From NCBI GenBank assembly GCA_021780225.1, contig JAJXZF010000030.1, positions 1-64,000 on the forward strand: DNA of 64,000 bases, given 5' to 3'. This stretch comes from Deltaproteobacteria bacterium. GTDB lineage: Bacteria; Desulfobacterota; Binatia; Binatales; Binataceae. The translations under genes and the position numbers were made by a program. How positions within the stretch are numbered: position 1 is the first letter of the stretch; each line of letters opens with the position of its first letter. The notes beneath the pieces are model-generated. The model had not been told where the DNA came from. It saw only the letters and a list, made by a program, of their open reading frames with translations, and did not search any database. Positions 1 through 8,617 of the stretch are shown here, piece after piece.

Positions 1-460
1 GCGTCCTCGACCAGACCGACGAGGATTGGGACGCCGTAATCGAAACCAACCTCACCGCCGCGTTCCGGCTGTCCCGGATGGCCGCGCGGTCGATGTCCGC
101 GCGTGGCGGCGGCGGCAAAATCATCAATATTGGAAGCGAATACTCGCTCTTCGGCAATCCGATCGCCCATTCCTACCCGGCCAGCAAGGGCGCTTTGATC
201 CAGCTCACCAAATCGATGGCGGTCGAACTGGCTCCGCACAATATTCAGGTCAATGCGTCGTGCCCGGATGGATCGAGAGCGACATGACCGCGCCGATGAA
301 GTCGCGGCCGTTTTATCAGGAAGTTATCCGCCGCACTCCGGCCGGCTGGCTCGGCACGCCCGCCGAATGCGCGGGCACCGCGATTTTTCTCGCTTCGGCG
401 GCCGCGGATTTTGTCGCCGGCGCCACGCTTTTTGTCGACGGCGGCTATTCGATCAAGTAA
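1..460 (+). pseudogene. Short-chain dehydrogenase/reductase, 5'-truncated by window edge, frameshifted
   Basis: This is the C-terminal two thirds of an SDR oxidoreductase (NAD(P)-dependent, classical type). Positions 3 to about 257 read in one frame and show the NLTAAF helix, the active-site serine strand (INIGSE) and the YPASK catalytic Tyr/Lys motif. From about 257 the protein continues in another frame (VVPGWIESDM, then the closing FVDGGY motif). The two frames join perfectly if one base is restored at about 257-258, between the codons for NA and VVPGW. The break is therefore a single-base deletion: either a sequencing error or a recent inactivation. The start lies outside the window and the substrate cannot be read from this part. 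Confidence 0.85.
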
Positions 461-496
461 TCGGAATCGGCGCTGGACGATCGCGCGGCCGTCGTC

Positions 497-519
497 ATGG
501 CCGGGCGTGACCCGGCCAT
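497..519. repeat. REP-like GC-rich hairpin
   Basis: A perfect 9-bp stem (497-505 with 511-519) and a 5-base loop lie between the SDR and hldE. The core resembles the GGCCGGG/CCCGGCC-type hairpins found inside the MITE-like repeats at 42.6, 53.1 and 61.2 kb and at 54.5 kb. It could also terminate the SDR transcript, but no T-run follows. Confidence 0.5.
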
Positions 520-572
520 CCAATCGCGCGGACGGACGATTCCGCGAAGAAATTGTTAACGATCGCCCGGCG

Positions 573-2183
573 ATGCCGTATTATCGCGTTCCGATGGCCT
601 CGCGCATGCCCAAAAAATCGTCGTCCGCATCGCCGGTCCCGGCCGCCGCGTCCCGCCCGCTCGCGATGCCCGAATTGAAGCCGCTCAAAATTCTGGTCGC
701 CGGCGAAGTGATTCTCGATCGTTATTTGTGGGGCGACGTCGAACGGATTTCCCCCGAAGCTCCAATTCCCGTGCTGCGGGTCAACCGGCGGGAAGAAAAA
801 CCCGGCAACGCGGGCTTCGTGATGGCGTCGCTGCGCGCCCTTGGCGCGCGTCCGAGCGCGCTCAGCGTGGTCGGCGCCGATCGCAACGGCGCGATGCTGC
901 GCGAGATTTTTCACGACCTCGGCGTCGAGACCCGCGCGCTCGCCGTCGATCCGAATCGCCCGACGATCGTCAAGGAGCGGATGCTCGGTTCGGTGCAGTC
1001 CGCCAATCGCGCCACCCAGCAGTTGCTGCGCGTCGATGAGGAAGACGCAAGCCCGATATCGGCCGTGCGCGAGCGCGCGTTGATCGCCAGCGCCAACAGC
1101 GAGCTCAAGCGCACCGACGGCGTGCTGGTTTCCGATATCAACAAGGGCCTGCTCACCCCCGCGCTGCTGCGCGCGATAATCGACGGCGCCGCGCGGCGCG
1201 CGGTTCCGGTAATCGTCGATCCGCGCCTGACCGACGACTTTTCGATCTACCGCGGAGCCACGGCGCTCACGCCCAACCGCTACGAAACCGAACGCGCCAC
1301 GGGCATCCGATTGAAAGATCGCTCCGCGTGGCGGGCGGCGGCGGAGAAACTCGTTCGCGATCTGAATCTGCGCGCCTGCCTGATCACGCTCGATCGCGAC
1401 GGGATGTATCTCGCCGAGCGCGACGGCGCCGACGCTTATATCCCGACCACCCCGCGCGACGTTTACGACGTGACCGGAGCCGGCGACGTCGTGCTGACTT
1501 TCTTCGGCCTGCTCGCGATCGCCGGCCTGACCTTTCCGTCCGCCGCCGCGCTCGCCAATCTCGCGGCGGGAATCGAAGTCGGGCGTATCGGCGCCGAGAT
1601 CGTCACGGCTGACGATCTGGCCGCCGCGCTTCAGCCGGCCCAGAACGGCTACGAGAAGAAAATCGTCTCGGCGGAAGAACTCGCCGGCGCGCTGGCGCGC
1701 GAACGCCGCGCCGGCCGGAAAATCGCCTTCACTAACGGATGCTTCGACCTGCTGCACGCGGGGCATCTGCAAATTCTCAACTTCGCCCGCGCTCAAGGCG
1801 ACGTTCTGGTGGTCGGCCTCAACAGCGACCGCAGCGTGCGCGCGCTCAAGGGCGCCGGACGCCCGGTTCAGCCCGCCGCCGACCGCGCCCATCTGCTTGC
1901 CGCGCTCGAGATGGTCGATTACGTGGTTGTCTTCGATGAAACCCGCGCGGAGAAAATAATCCGGGCCGCCCGCCCTGATGTGCTGGTCAAGGGCGAGGAT
2001 TACGCCGGCCAGAAAATCGACGGTCAGGATTTTGTCGAGGGCCGTGGCGGCCGCGTCGCGCTGGCGCCCCTGCTCGAAGGCCACAGCACCACCGCGACGC
2101 TCGGCCGTATCCGCCCGGCGCCCGACAACCAGCACGATCGCCGTCCCGCCTCGCGCCGCATCGATCCGTCATCCAAAACCTGA
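573..2183 (+). CDS. hldE: Bifunctional D-glycero-beta-D-manno-heptose-7-phosphate kinase / heptose-1-phosphate adenylyltransferase
   Basis: Makes ADP-heptose precursor for the LPS inner core in the cytoplasm. The N-terminal ribokinase-type domain (about residues 35-345) begins with a KILVAGEVILDRY strand and carries the DVTGAGD anion-hole and catalytic-base motif near residue 303. The C-terminal nucleotidyltransferase domain starts near residue 385 with FTNGCFDLLHAGH, the HxGH-type motif, and ends with GHSTTATLGRI. About 536 residues is slightly longer than typical HldE (about 475) because of an N-terminal and a short C-terminal tail. In-frame ATGs lie at 573, 594, 606 and 666 and none has a clear Shine-Dalgarno sequence, so the start is uncertain. 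It is convergent with murJ, with only 20 bp between the stop codons. Confidence 0.95.
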   Translation: MPYYRVPMASRMPKKSSSASPVPAAASRPLAMPELKPLKILVAGEVILDRYLWGDVERISPEAPIPVLRVNRREEKPGNAGFVMASLRALGARPSALSVVGADRNGAMLREIFHDLGVETRALAVDPNRPTIVKERMLGSVQSANRATQQLLRVDEEDASPISAVRERALIASANSELKRTDGVLVSDINKGLLTPALLRAIIDGAARRAVPVIVDPRLTDDFSIYRGATALTPNRYETERATGIRLKDRSAWRAAAEKLVRDLNLRACLITLDRDGMYLAERDGADAYIPTTPRDVYDVTGAGDVVLTFFGLLAIAGLTFPSAAALANLAAGIEVGRIGAEIVTADDLAAALQPAQNGYEKKIVSAEELAGALARERRAGRKIAFTNGCFDLLHAGHLQILNFARAQGDVLVVGLNSDRSVRALKGAGRPVQPAADRAHLLAALEMVDYVVVFDETRAEKIIRAARPDVLVKGEDYAGQKIDGQDFVEGRGGRVALAPLLEGHSTTATLGRIRPAPDNQHDRRPASRRIDPSSKT

Positions 2184-2203
2184 ATCGATCGATTTCTTGA
2201 TGA

Positions 2204-3784
2204 TCAGTCGCGGCTGCCTGAGCCGAGACGGCCATGGGCGTAATTCTTCAGCCGGTCGAGTTCTGGATCGCGCGCCAGCGCCGCCAGTCCCAGATAGACG
2301 AGGCCGAAAACTCCAATGACGACGAGCGACGACAGCCGTCCGCGCGAGCCTGTCAGATACCATACGCCAATCGCCGCGCCGCCCGCCCCGAGCGCCATCG
2401 CCCACAGCCGAATCAAATAGCCCATCTGGATTCCGGTCCATCCGATTAGCAGATTGAGCCGCCGCCGCAGCATCGCGTATTCCACCCACGACGCGAGTCC
2501 CGCCGACGCCGTAAGCCCGACCACGCCCCATCGCTGGGGTATTCCAAGCAGATGCGGCAGCGGAATCGCGCACAGATAGCCGAAGGCAAAGGTCAGGCTG
2601 ACCCGCACCACGCCGTAGCGAAACGGCGTTTTGGCGTCTAACAGCGCATAGAACGCGGAGATGTATAGCCGGGCGCGTGCGCCCGACAGCATCCCGATCG
2701 ACATCCCCGCGACCGTCGCCCAGACATAAAGCGAATCGCGCCGCGTGAACTCGCCCGATTGAAACAGCAGCGCGACGATCCGGTCGCCAATCAGGATGAA
2801 GGCGACGCAGGACGGCACGATCATGAACGCGATTTGCCGAAGCCCGCCGTCGAGCCGCCGCCGCAGCACTTCAGCAACGCCGTCGCTGCCGGCTGCGGTC
2901 AACCGCGACATCGAGGGCAGTTCCGCCGCCGCCACCGACATTCCGAACAGGCTGACCGGCAGGATGTAAAGAATTTGCGCGTAATTGATCGCCGCGACCG
3001 CGCCGGTCGGCAGCAGGCTGGCAAGCAGGTTATCGACGTAGCCGCTTACCTGCGCGACCCCGCGGCCCATCACCACCGGACCGAAATTCCGCATCACCTC
3101 GCCCAGCGGCTTGCGCACGCGCCGGAAACTGAGGCGCGCACGGCCCATCAGCGGCATCATCTGCGGCAACTGCAGCATGATTTGCAGGCCCGCGCCGCCC
3201 ACCGACGCCCACGCCGCGTCGATCGCGAGCCGCTCCTGCGTGGCGCGCGGCCCATACCATACGAGCGCCGCGATTATCACGAGGTTCCATCCCACCGGCG
3301 CCGCGTAAGAGGCGAAGAACCGATGGTGGCTGTTGAGCACGCCCAGGCACCATGCCGACATCACCAGCAATCCCGCGCCGGGGAACAGGATTTGGACCAG
3401 CCGGATCGTCAGCCGGCGGGTCTCGCCGTGGAAGCCCGGAGCGATCGCGTCGATCATCCAGGGCGCCGCATAGACGCCCAGCAGCACGAAGATCGCGACC
3501 GCCAGCGCCAGGGCGGCGCCCACCGCCCACGCCAGCAGGTCGGCGGTTTCCTCGTCGCCCTCGCCCAGCAGTTTGCTGTAAACCGGGATGAACGACGCCG
3601 AAAGCACGCCCTCGCCGAACAGGTTCTGAAGGATATTGGGGATGCGGAAGCCGGCCTTGAAAGCGTCGGCGGCGGCGGAATTGCCGAGGAAATGGGCGAA
3701 GATGCTTTCCCTGACGAGTCCGGCGATCCGGCTCAGCAGAATTCCCGCCGCGACCAATCCGGCCAGGTTCGAGCTGTAGCGCAT
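2204..3784 (-). CDS. murJ: Lipid II flippase MurJ (MviN)
   Basis: Integral membrane flippase of the MOP exporter superfamily that moves lipid II across the inner membrane for peptidoglycan synthesis. The 526-residue length matches the family. The N-terminus has the signature run with ILSRIAGLVRE, then ADAFKAGFRIPN and FGEGVLSASFIPVY, which includes the functional arginine and loop residues of MurJ. Many hydrophobic segments follow, consistent with 14 transmembrane helices. The gene stands alone on the minus strand beside hldE, so two envelope genes lie together. I see no sign of truncation. Confidence 0.95.
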   Translation of the reverse strand: MRYSSNLAGLVAAGILLSRIAGLVRESIFAHFLGNSAAADAFKAGFRIPNILQNLFGEGVLSASFIPVYSKLLGEGDEETADLLAWAVGAALALAVAIFVLLGVYAAPWMIDAIAPGFHGETRRLTIRLVQILFPGAGLLVMSAWCLGVLNSHHRFFASYAAPVGWNLVIIAALVWYGPRATQERLAIDAAWASVGGAGLQIMLQLPQMMPLMGRARLSFRRVRKPLGEVMRNFGPVVMGRGVAQVSGYVDNLLASLLPTGAVAAINYAQILYILPVSLFGMSVAAAELPSMSRLTAAGSDGVAEVLRRRLDGGLRQIAFMIVPSCVAFILIGDRIVALLFQSGEFTRRDSLYVWATVAGMSIGMLSGARARLYISAFYALLDAKTPFRYGVVRVSLTFAFGYLCAIPLPHLLGIPQRWGVVGLTASAGLASWVEYAMLRRRLNLLIGWTGIQMGYLIRLWAMALGAGGAAIGVWYLTGSRGRLSSLVVIGVFGLVYLGLAALARDPELDRLKNYAHGRLGSGSRD

Positions 3785-3941
3785 CTCGCGCCCGCCGGTC
3801 CGGGCCGGCGCGGCGGATGCGGCGGCATCTTCCTCACGTGAACGATAGGTGGCGACGGCCGGTGCTCTCCTCGCGAAACGGTCGCGCCCAAGTATAGCGG
3901 CCCCCGCCCCGCCTTACAGCCTTCCCGCCCGCGCCCGTCGT

Positions 3942-4262
3942 CTATGGCTTTGGCGTTCGCCGTTCGGTTTTTATCAATTTGCCGTTTTCGTAGTAATCCA
4001 CGCTGTCGGCGGCGCCGCAGCCGTCCGGATCGTGCTCCACCATCGCCAGCTTGCCATTCCGAAAGATTTCGATCGTTTCCGGCTTGCCGTCGAAGTTGTC
4101 ATCCAGCGTAACGCGCGACAACTGTCCGTGATTATAGATTTCGATCAGGTCGGCGCGACCGTCGTGATTCCGGTCATAAGTGGCCGTGGGCGCCGGCCGG
4201 TGCGCGCAACCCGTCAAGAGCATGACCGCCAAACCGCATAACAGTAGGGGTGCGCGCCGCAC
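3942..4262 (-). CDS. Small lipoprotein with calcium-loop-like repeats
   Basis: A 106-residue protein with a lipoprotein signal peptide and lipobox LTGC at about residues 16-19, so it is probably anchored to a membrane facing the periplasm. The mature part holds repeated acidic loops (DRNHDGRAD, DDNFDGKPE, HDPDGC) of the DxNxDG type seen in EF-hand-like and thrombospondin type 3 calcium-binding repeats. They alternate with strands of the form EIYNHGQL, EIFRNGKL and DYYENGKL, so the fold is probably a small repeat protein. No enzymatic motif is seen. It is transcribed divergently from the barrel gene at 4819. The exact role is unknown; Ca2+ binding is inferred from the loops alone. Confidence 0.75.
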   Translation of the reverse strand: MRRAPLLLCGLAVMLLTGCAHRPAPTATYDRNHDGRADLIEIYNHGQLSRVTLDDNFDGKPETIEIFRNGKLAMVEHDPDGCGAADSVDYYENGKLIKTERRTPKP

Positions 4263-4818
4263 GCCAATTTTCTTTATTTCAAGTGGAGCATTGCCGCAAG
4301 CGTGGCCGCTCCTGTTGGCGCTGTCGATTTTGGCGGCGCCCCTTCACAATCTTCGCCCGCGCGAATCCGCCGCGCTGCTCAAACCGCTTCTGGTCGAGGA
4401 CTTGCGGCCGCTTGGCGCCAATTATCAGACTGCCGCGCCTAATCAGCCAACCTTGGCGCTCGCCGTTAACGGCTCCGACCGTTTTTGCTGTTTGCTCACG
4501 CGGACGAGATTCGCCCTGTCCCTGACTCCCGGTTGGCTGCCGGCGATATTCCGGCGTCCGCCCGGCGCGTTCGCGTTCGCCGCGTCGCATTCGTCTCGCG
4601 CGCCTCCCAGCGCTCACAGCTTTTCACGACTCTGAAATAACGTTTTTCGCCGTTGACCGGCGGAGCGCCGCGAGCCGTATGTTCGCGGCCCGCGCCGGCT
4701 GATTTGACGACGACGCTCGCCATTTTGACGCGGGCGCGGCGCCGCTGCCTGTGAAAGAAGTTTTGCGGCCGACGGCAAGGCGCTCCACCGGCAAGTGTGA
4801 GCCTCGAATGTGATGATT
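4263..4818. other. Intergenic region without a recognisable gene
   Basis: About 550 bases lie between the divergent lipoprotein gene (minus) and the barrel gene (plus). Short open frames exist on both strands but none has a recognisable domain, a plausible ribosome-binding site or a signal peptide. The promoters of both flanking genes should lie here. I could not assign a -35/-10 pair with confidence. Confidence 0.6.
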
Positions 4819-5808
4819 ATGAAAACGTATGGTTTGGCGCTTGCCATGAGTATAGCGGCGTTGGCGGTCAACTCCGCCGCTCACGCCTGGGACGTGACCA
4901 CCAGCGGGCCCAATTTCACCGGCACGGCCGAAGTCGAGCCTGCGGGTTCGATGTATGTCGAGCCGTGGCTCTATTACTACCTGCAACCGGGTCAAAGGAG
5001 CGGCACGCTGGCGATGCCGCAGAGGTTCGCTTTAGGAATCGGCTACATGAGCGAACTCGACGTGTATCCCAATTTCCTGCTCAATTCGACCAGCGCTCCC
5101 GCCGCCGCCCCGGCCGATCCGCCGGGCAAGCCCGCGATCCAGTCCGATCCGGGCAAGTCCGCGACCCACTTTGGAGTGGGCAATTTTCACCTCGAGTTCA
5201 AGCATCAATTTGTCGTCGATCACGACACCAGGCGTCTCCTTGCGCTTCCCGCGATTTCGCTCAAATCGATTCTGTACGTGCCAACCGGCAATTATCGCAA
5301 CCTGAGCCCCAGCGCCCTGGGCGCCGACCAGTTTGGCAACGGCACGTGGAACGAAGGCTTGGGCCTGCTGATACGGAAACGATTCAAACCGTTCGAGTTG
5401 TACTTTGAATTCGACGATATCGTCGAAAATCCCACCAGAGTCGGCGGCGGCTACACCTTCAACAACGGCATCATGCAGACGCCTTTCGGACATTCCCAGC
5501 GCATGGTTGACGGCAACTTACTGTATTACGCCGGCGCGTTCGAACATGTGCTGAACGATTACTGGGGGTTGGGCTACACGGCGGAGTTCGTGGGGCAGTC
5601 GCAAAGCGGGCGCAATCTTTTTTTTGGCCGGGCCAACGCTCCGGCCTGGTCGTATCTGTGGGCGGTTCCGGGATTTGAATTCACCTGGCCGACTAACGTC
5701 ACCTGGGGCGCCGGCGTTGGGCTGCCGGTTTACAGTTGGCAGTATCCAACGACTATCACGCCGCTGTTTACCGTAACTTTTTATTTCGGCCGGCCACGCG
5801 GCGAATGA
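4819..5808 (+). CDS. Exported beta-barrel outer-membrane protein of unknown specificity
   Basis: A 329-residue protein with a clear Sec signal peptide (MKTYGLALAM..., cleavage after SAAHA). The mature chain alternates aromatic and polar residues in about ten to twelve amphipathic strands and ends in a strand (TVTFYFG) close to the usual C-terminal aromatic barrel signature. It resembles the transporter-type barrels often annotated as MetA-pathway or DUF3187-like proteins, but I cannot name the family. In-frame starts occur at 4810 (GTG), 4813 and 4819 (ATG); 4819 gives the best signal peptide. Its neighbours do not suggest a substrate. Confidence 0.7.
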   Translation: MKTYGLALAMSIAALAVNSAAHAWDVTTSGPNFTGTAEVEPAGSMYVEPWLYYYLQPGQRSGTLAMPQRFALGIGYMSELDVYPNFLLNSTSAPAAAPADPPGKPAIQSDPGKSATHFGVGNFHLEFKHQFVVDHDTRRLLALPAISLKSILYVPTGNYRNLSPSALGADQFGNGTWNEGLGLLIRKRFKPFELYFEFDDIVENPTRVGGGYTFNNGIMQTPFGHSQRMVDGNLLYYAGAFEHVLNDYWGLGYTAEFVGQSQSGRNLFFGRANAPAWSYLWAVPGFEFTWPTNVTWGAGVGLPVYSWQYPTTITPLFTVTFYFGRPRGE

Positions 5809-6116
5809 ATGTTGTATGTATATGGAGCGAGCGAGTCTGTCGTCCTGAGCGCGCGGCACGGCCGGTCCGTCAGCGGCGATTCTTGCCGCCGCTGGATCGG
5901 CCTACGGCCATGCTGGGGAAACTCCGCACAAGCCGGCTTGTCATTATGAACGGAGCGCGGCGGAGCGAAGAATCACGGGATTCTTCGCTCCGCCGCGGAA
6001 GGACAAAACGCCGCTTATGATCGATGATTTTGAATTTGGCGGGATTCCGAACCGGCCGCTCTCCGGAAAAACCTTATCGTGCTCATATTGACCATGCGGA
6101 CTTGCGCGGCGCTGTC
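5809..6116. other. Convergent intergenic region with a long hairpin
   Basis: About 308 bases lie between the convergent barrel gene and the alcohol dehydrogenase gene. No gene is visible. The main feature is the 19-bp-stem hairpin at 5956-5997, annotated separately. Upstream of it, text such as GTCGTCCTGAGCG (near 5839) and GTCATTATGAACGGAGC (near 5939) looks like a decayed copy of the dispersed GTCATTCTGAGCG repeat also seen at 54.4 kb. Confidence 0.55.
5956..5997. repeat. Palindromic repeat with perfect 19-bp stem
   Basis: Perfect inverted repeat: 5956-5974 pairs with 5979-5997 around the loop ACGG. The arm ends in GAGCGAAGAATC, the core of a dispersed bacterial repeat, and the same GAAGAATC core recurs at 54.45 kb. 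Lying between two convergent genes, it could act as a bidirectional transcription terminator although there is no T-run. Confidence 0.7.
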
Positions 6117-7208
6117 CTACGGCTTCAGGACGATGTGGATCGCATCCTCGTTCGGGATCTGGCCCGCCAGCAGCTTGATCGCGTATTCGGCTTTGGCGAG
6201 AGGCAGCGTGTGCGTGTGCATCTTTTCGAGCGGGTAGCGTCCCGACTCGATCAGGCGGATTGCCGGCCCATACCCCTTGAAATCAACGCCAAGCGCGCCC
6301 TGCACCCTGACCTCTTTGAAGATGATTTTGTCGCTGGCCAGGTTGGGGACCGGCTTGGCTTTGACGCCGGCCAGCATGACCGTGCCGGATCGTTTAACCA
6401 TGTCGATGGCCTGAACGACTGTCTGCGGCGAATAGGCCGCGACGTCGACGACGACGTCCGCGCCCTGTCCGCGCGTGATCTCCTTGACCGCTTCGACAGG
6501 ATCTTGCGCGTCAACGTCGATGGTGTGTGTGGCGCCGAACGCCTTGGCCAATTCCAGCTTCTTCTTGTCGCGGGCGAGTCCGGTGACAATAATCCGCTCA
6601 GCGCCGGCCTCGCGCGTGGCGATCACGCTGGCCAGACCGCGCTGGCCCGGTCCGATGATGACGACGGTGTCGCCGATTCCCGTGCCGGGCATTTGTACCG
6701 CCCAGCGGATCCCCGCGCCCAGCGGATTGAACATCACCGCGACTTCGGCGGGCAGCGATTTGGATACCTTATGCAAGACCGTATGCGGATCGAGGTACAT
6801 GTATTCCGCATAACCGCCCCACAAGGCCGGCGGGACGTCGACCGGCGTGTAGCCGTATGCGGACATGCGTCCCTTTCCAGTGCACAGCCGGTAGCTTCCC
6901 GCCAGACATTGCTTGCAAAAGCCGCACGGCAGGAGAACTTCCACCGCGACCCGGTCGCCTTCCTCGACGCCCCAGCGCTTGGCCGCGACGCGGCCCACCT
7001 TTTCGATTATTCCGAGCGGTTCATGGCCCGGTATCACGGGCCCCGCGAGGTTGATCGCGCCTTCGTACTGCTCGTAATCGCTGCCGCATATGCCGCATAC
7101 CTCCAACTTGAGCAGTCCTTCCTCAGGCCCCACCTCGGGAATCGGATATTCGCGCGCCTCCAGTTTCCGCGGGCCGGTCTGAACAATCGCTTGCGCCTGC
7201 TGAGCCAT
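6117..7208 (-). CDS. Zinc-dependent medium-chain alcohol dehydrogenase
   Basis: NAD(P)-dependent MDR-family dehydrogenase of 363 residues. The catalytic zinc ligands are visible as CGICGSD (Cys near residue 38) and PGHEPLG (His-Glu). The structural zinc lobe has four cysteines in CGFCKQC...LC (about residues 97-110). A Rossmann segment (VVIIGPGQRG, about 180-190) follows. It is close to threonine/sorbitol/alcohol dehydrogenase types, and the substrate cannot be read from sequence. The start at 7208 lies 13 bp downstream of the thioesterase stop, so the two minus-strand genes probably form an operon and may share a small-molecule degradation route. Confidence 0.9.
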   Translation of the reverse strand: MAQQAQAIVQTGPRKLEAREYPIPEVGPEEGLLKLEVCGICGSDYEQYEGAINLAGPVIPGHEPLGIIEKVGRVAAKRWGVEEGDRVAVEVLLPCGFCKQCLAGSYRLCTGKGRMSAYGYTPVDVPPALWGGYAEYMYLDPHTVLHKVSKSLPAEVAVMFNPLGAGIRWAVQMPGTGIGDTVVIIGPGQRGLASVIATREAGAERIIVTGLARDKKKLELAKAFGATHTIDVDAQDPVEAVKEITRGQGADVVVDVAAYSPQTVVQAIDMVKRSGTVMLAGVKAKPVPNLASDKIIFKEVRVQGALGVDFKGYGPAIRLIESGRYPLEKMHTHTLPLAKAEYAIKLLAGQIPNEDAIHIVLKP

Positions 7209-7221
7209 AAAGCCTGTCTCC

Positions 7222-8091
7222 TTATTCCGGCAATACGATCCGGTAAATCACGGAGCCGAGCGCGACCGGAGTGCCGCTGGTTGCGACGACCTCGACTCGG
7301 TTGAAGAAAATTTCCTTGCGGCGGGTGATGGTTCGAGCGTGGGCGATAACGTCCTGTCCGGCTGCCGCCGCGGAGAAATTGACGTCTATTGAGACGGTCG
7401 AAACACGCATCCCGGCCGTCGGCGTGATGTTGGACCATGCGGCCATCGCGCCCGCCGTATCCACCAACGCTCCGACGACTCCTTCGTGGAGCGCCCCCCC
7501 GCCGTCGGCGAGGTCGTCGCGATAGGGCAGAAGCACTCTCGCGTGGCCGCCTTTCATGCTTTTGATCTCTATCCCGGCGGCGCTGATGTAGCTCGATCCG
7601 CCCATCGACTTCGCGAACGGCGGGGGCGTGTCGTCAAGATCCTTGTCGCTGGGCAGGGGCGCAGGAGCGGCTTCCGGTCCGGCGACGGTCCTGAAGATCG
7701 AGATGCCGGTGGCGAGCGGTTTTCCTTCCTGGTTCGCGACCGTACAGCGAACGTGGCTGAGTTCTTTTCCGCGTCTCAACACGACGCCTTCGGCAGCGAT
7801 GTCCTCGCCCACCGCCGACGACAAGTAGACAACGTTCAGTTCGATCGTGCTCGCGGTAAAAGTCGCGCCCAATTCGGCTTGCGACAGGGCCGCCGCCCGC
7901 CCCGCGATTCCCAGCGCCGACGAAACCACACCGCCGTGGACTTGGCGCCCCGGATTGCTGATCTCGTCTCGATAGGGCAGCTTGAACGCGACTTTGCCCG
8001 GCTGGATGACCGCTGTTTGCAGGCCCAGGAACCGGCAATACGGTTCGTGGATGCTGGATTCCGCAACTCGCAAAGCAGAGTTATCCGTCAT
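7222..8091 (-). CDS. Tandem hot-dog fold thioesterase (PaaI/4HBT-like)
   Basis: A 289-residue protein made of two PaaI-type hot-dog domains in tandem, roughly residues 1-145 and 155-289. Both carry the family's HGG or HEG turn before a long hydrophobic helix: QVHGGVVSSALG in the first, LHEGVVGALVDTAG in the second. The second domain keeps the acidic DTAG element of the catalytic helix. The role is probably acyl-CoA thioester hydrolysis. The start at 8091 is fixed by a GGAGG ribosome site six bases upstream of the ATG; an open frame extends further upstream to 8238 but has no such site. It is probably cotranscribed with the downstream dehydrogenase gene. Confidence 0.85.
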   Translation of the reverse strand: MTDNSALRVAESSIHEPYCRFLGLQTAVIQPGKVAFKLPYRDEISNPGRQVHGGVVSSALGIAGRAAALSQAELGATFTASTIELNVVYLSSAVGEDIAAEGVVLRRGKELSHVRCTVANQEGKPLATGISIFRTVAGPEAAPAPLPSDKDLDDTPPPFAKSMGGSSYISAAGIEIKSMKGGHARVLLPYRDDLADGGGALHEGVVGALVDTAGAMAAWSNITPTAGMRVSTVSIDVNFSAAAAGQDVIAHARTITRRKEIFFNRVEVVATSGTPVALGSVIYRIVLPE

Positions 8092-8617
8092 TTTTTTCCT
8101 CCGGGGCCGGCATTGTCGCGCCGACATGCATCGAGAAAACCGCGAGATTCGCTTCCTTCGGATACCGGGGTCATTCGCCGGCGCCCCCGCGCTGCCACTG
8201 GCCACCGGCTTGACCGGCGGCCCTTCGATCAGTTCCACAGAGCTTGTTGGGCCAAGCGCGCTCTTTTTCCGCGATGCCGGCCGCGTCTCTTGCGCAAACA
8301 GGCGCGGACCACTCGTCCGTTTGAATGCCGACTCGGTCCCGCATGTTAATCACGTTAAAGACGATCAGGGCGCCAGCGCGCAAGAGTTGACGGAGCGCCA
8401 CGAATCTTCGGCGTTCGTAGTTTGGGTTTTTCCGCCTCGCGTTCTCAAGCCGCAATCCGCGCGGCCCGGCTGTTCGCGGCGCCGGTGCGGAGTCCGGCCT
8501 GTTCGGCGCGAGGCCCGCAAAGCAGGCCGAGCGAAGCGGTGGTACCGATTGGGCGCCACGGGACACCAAGCGGCGCCGTCGGACGCTATCTGGACGTGAT
8601 ATGATCTTGCGATCGCG
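8092..8617. other. Divergent intergenic region, no gene seen
   Basis: About 525 bases separate the thioesterase gene (minus) from hemW (plus). It holds no convincing coding sequence, RNA gene or strong hairpin. A short stretch near 8520-8545 (GCCGAGCGAAGCG) resembles the dispersed GAGCGAAG repeat core. Promoters for both flanking transcripts should be here. Confidence 0.5.

Noticed and set aside
495-2135. Long minus-strand frame opposite hldE
   Set aside because: High-GC shadow frame: it mirrors a well-conserved enzyme, has no domain and no ribosome site. The same holds for 6024-7304 (+), 8171-9424 (-), 17267-19132 (-), 28649-30970 (+), 39468-41675 (+) and similar long frames.
4180-4635. Plus-strand frame of 151 codons in the gap upstream of the barrel gene
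   Set aside because: It overlaps the lipoprotein gene in antisense, has no domain and no ribosome site, and its composition fits chance open frames in high-GC DNA.
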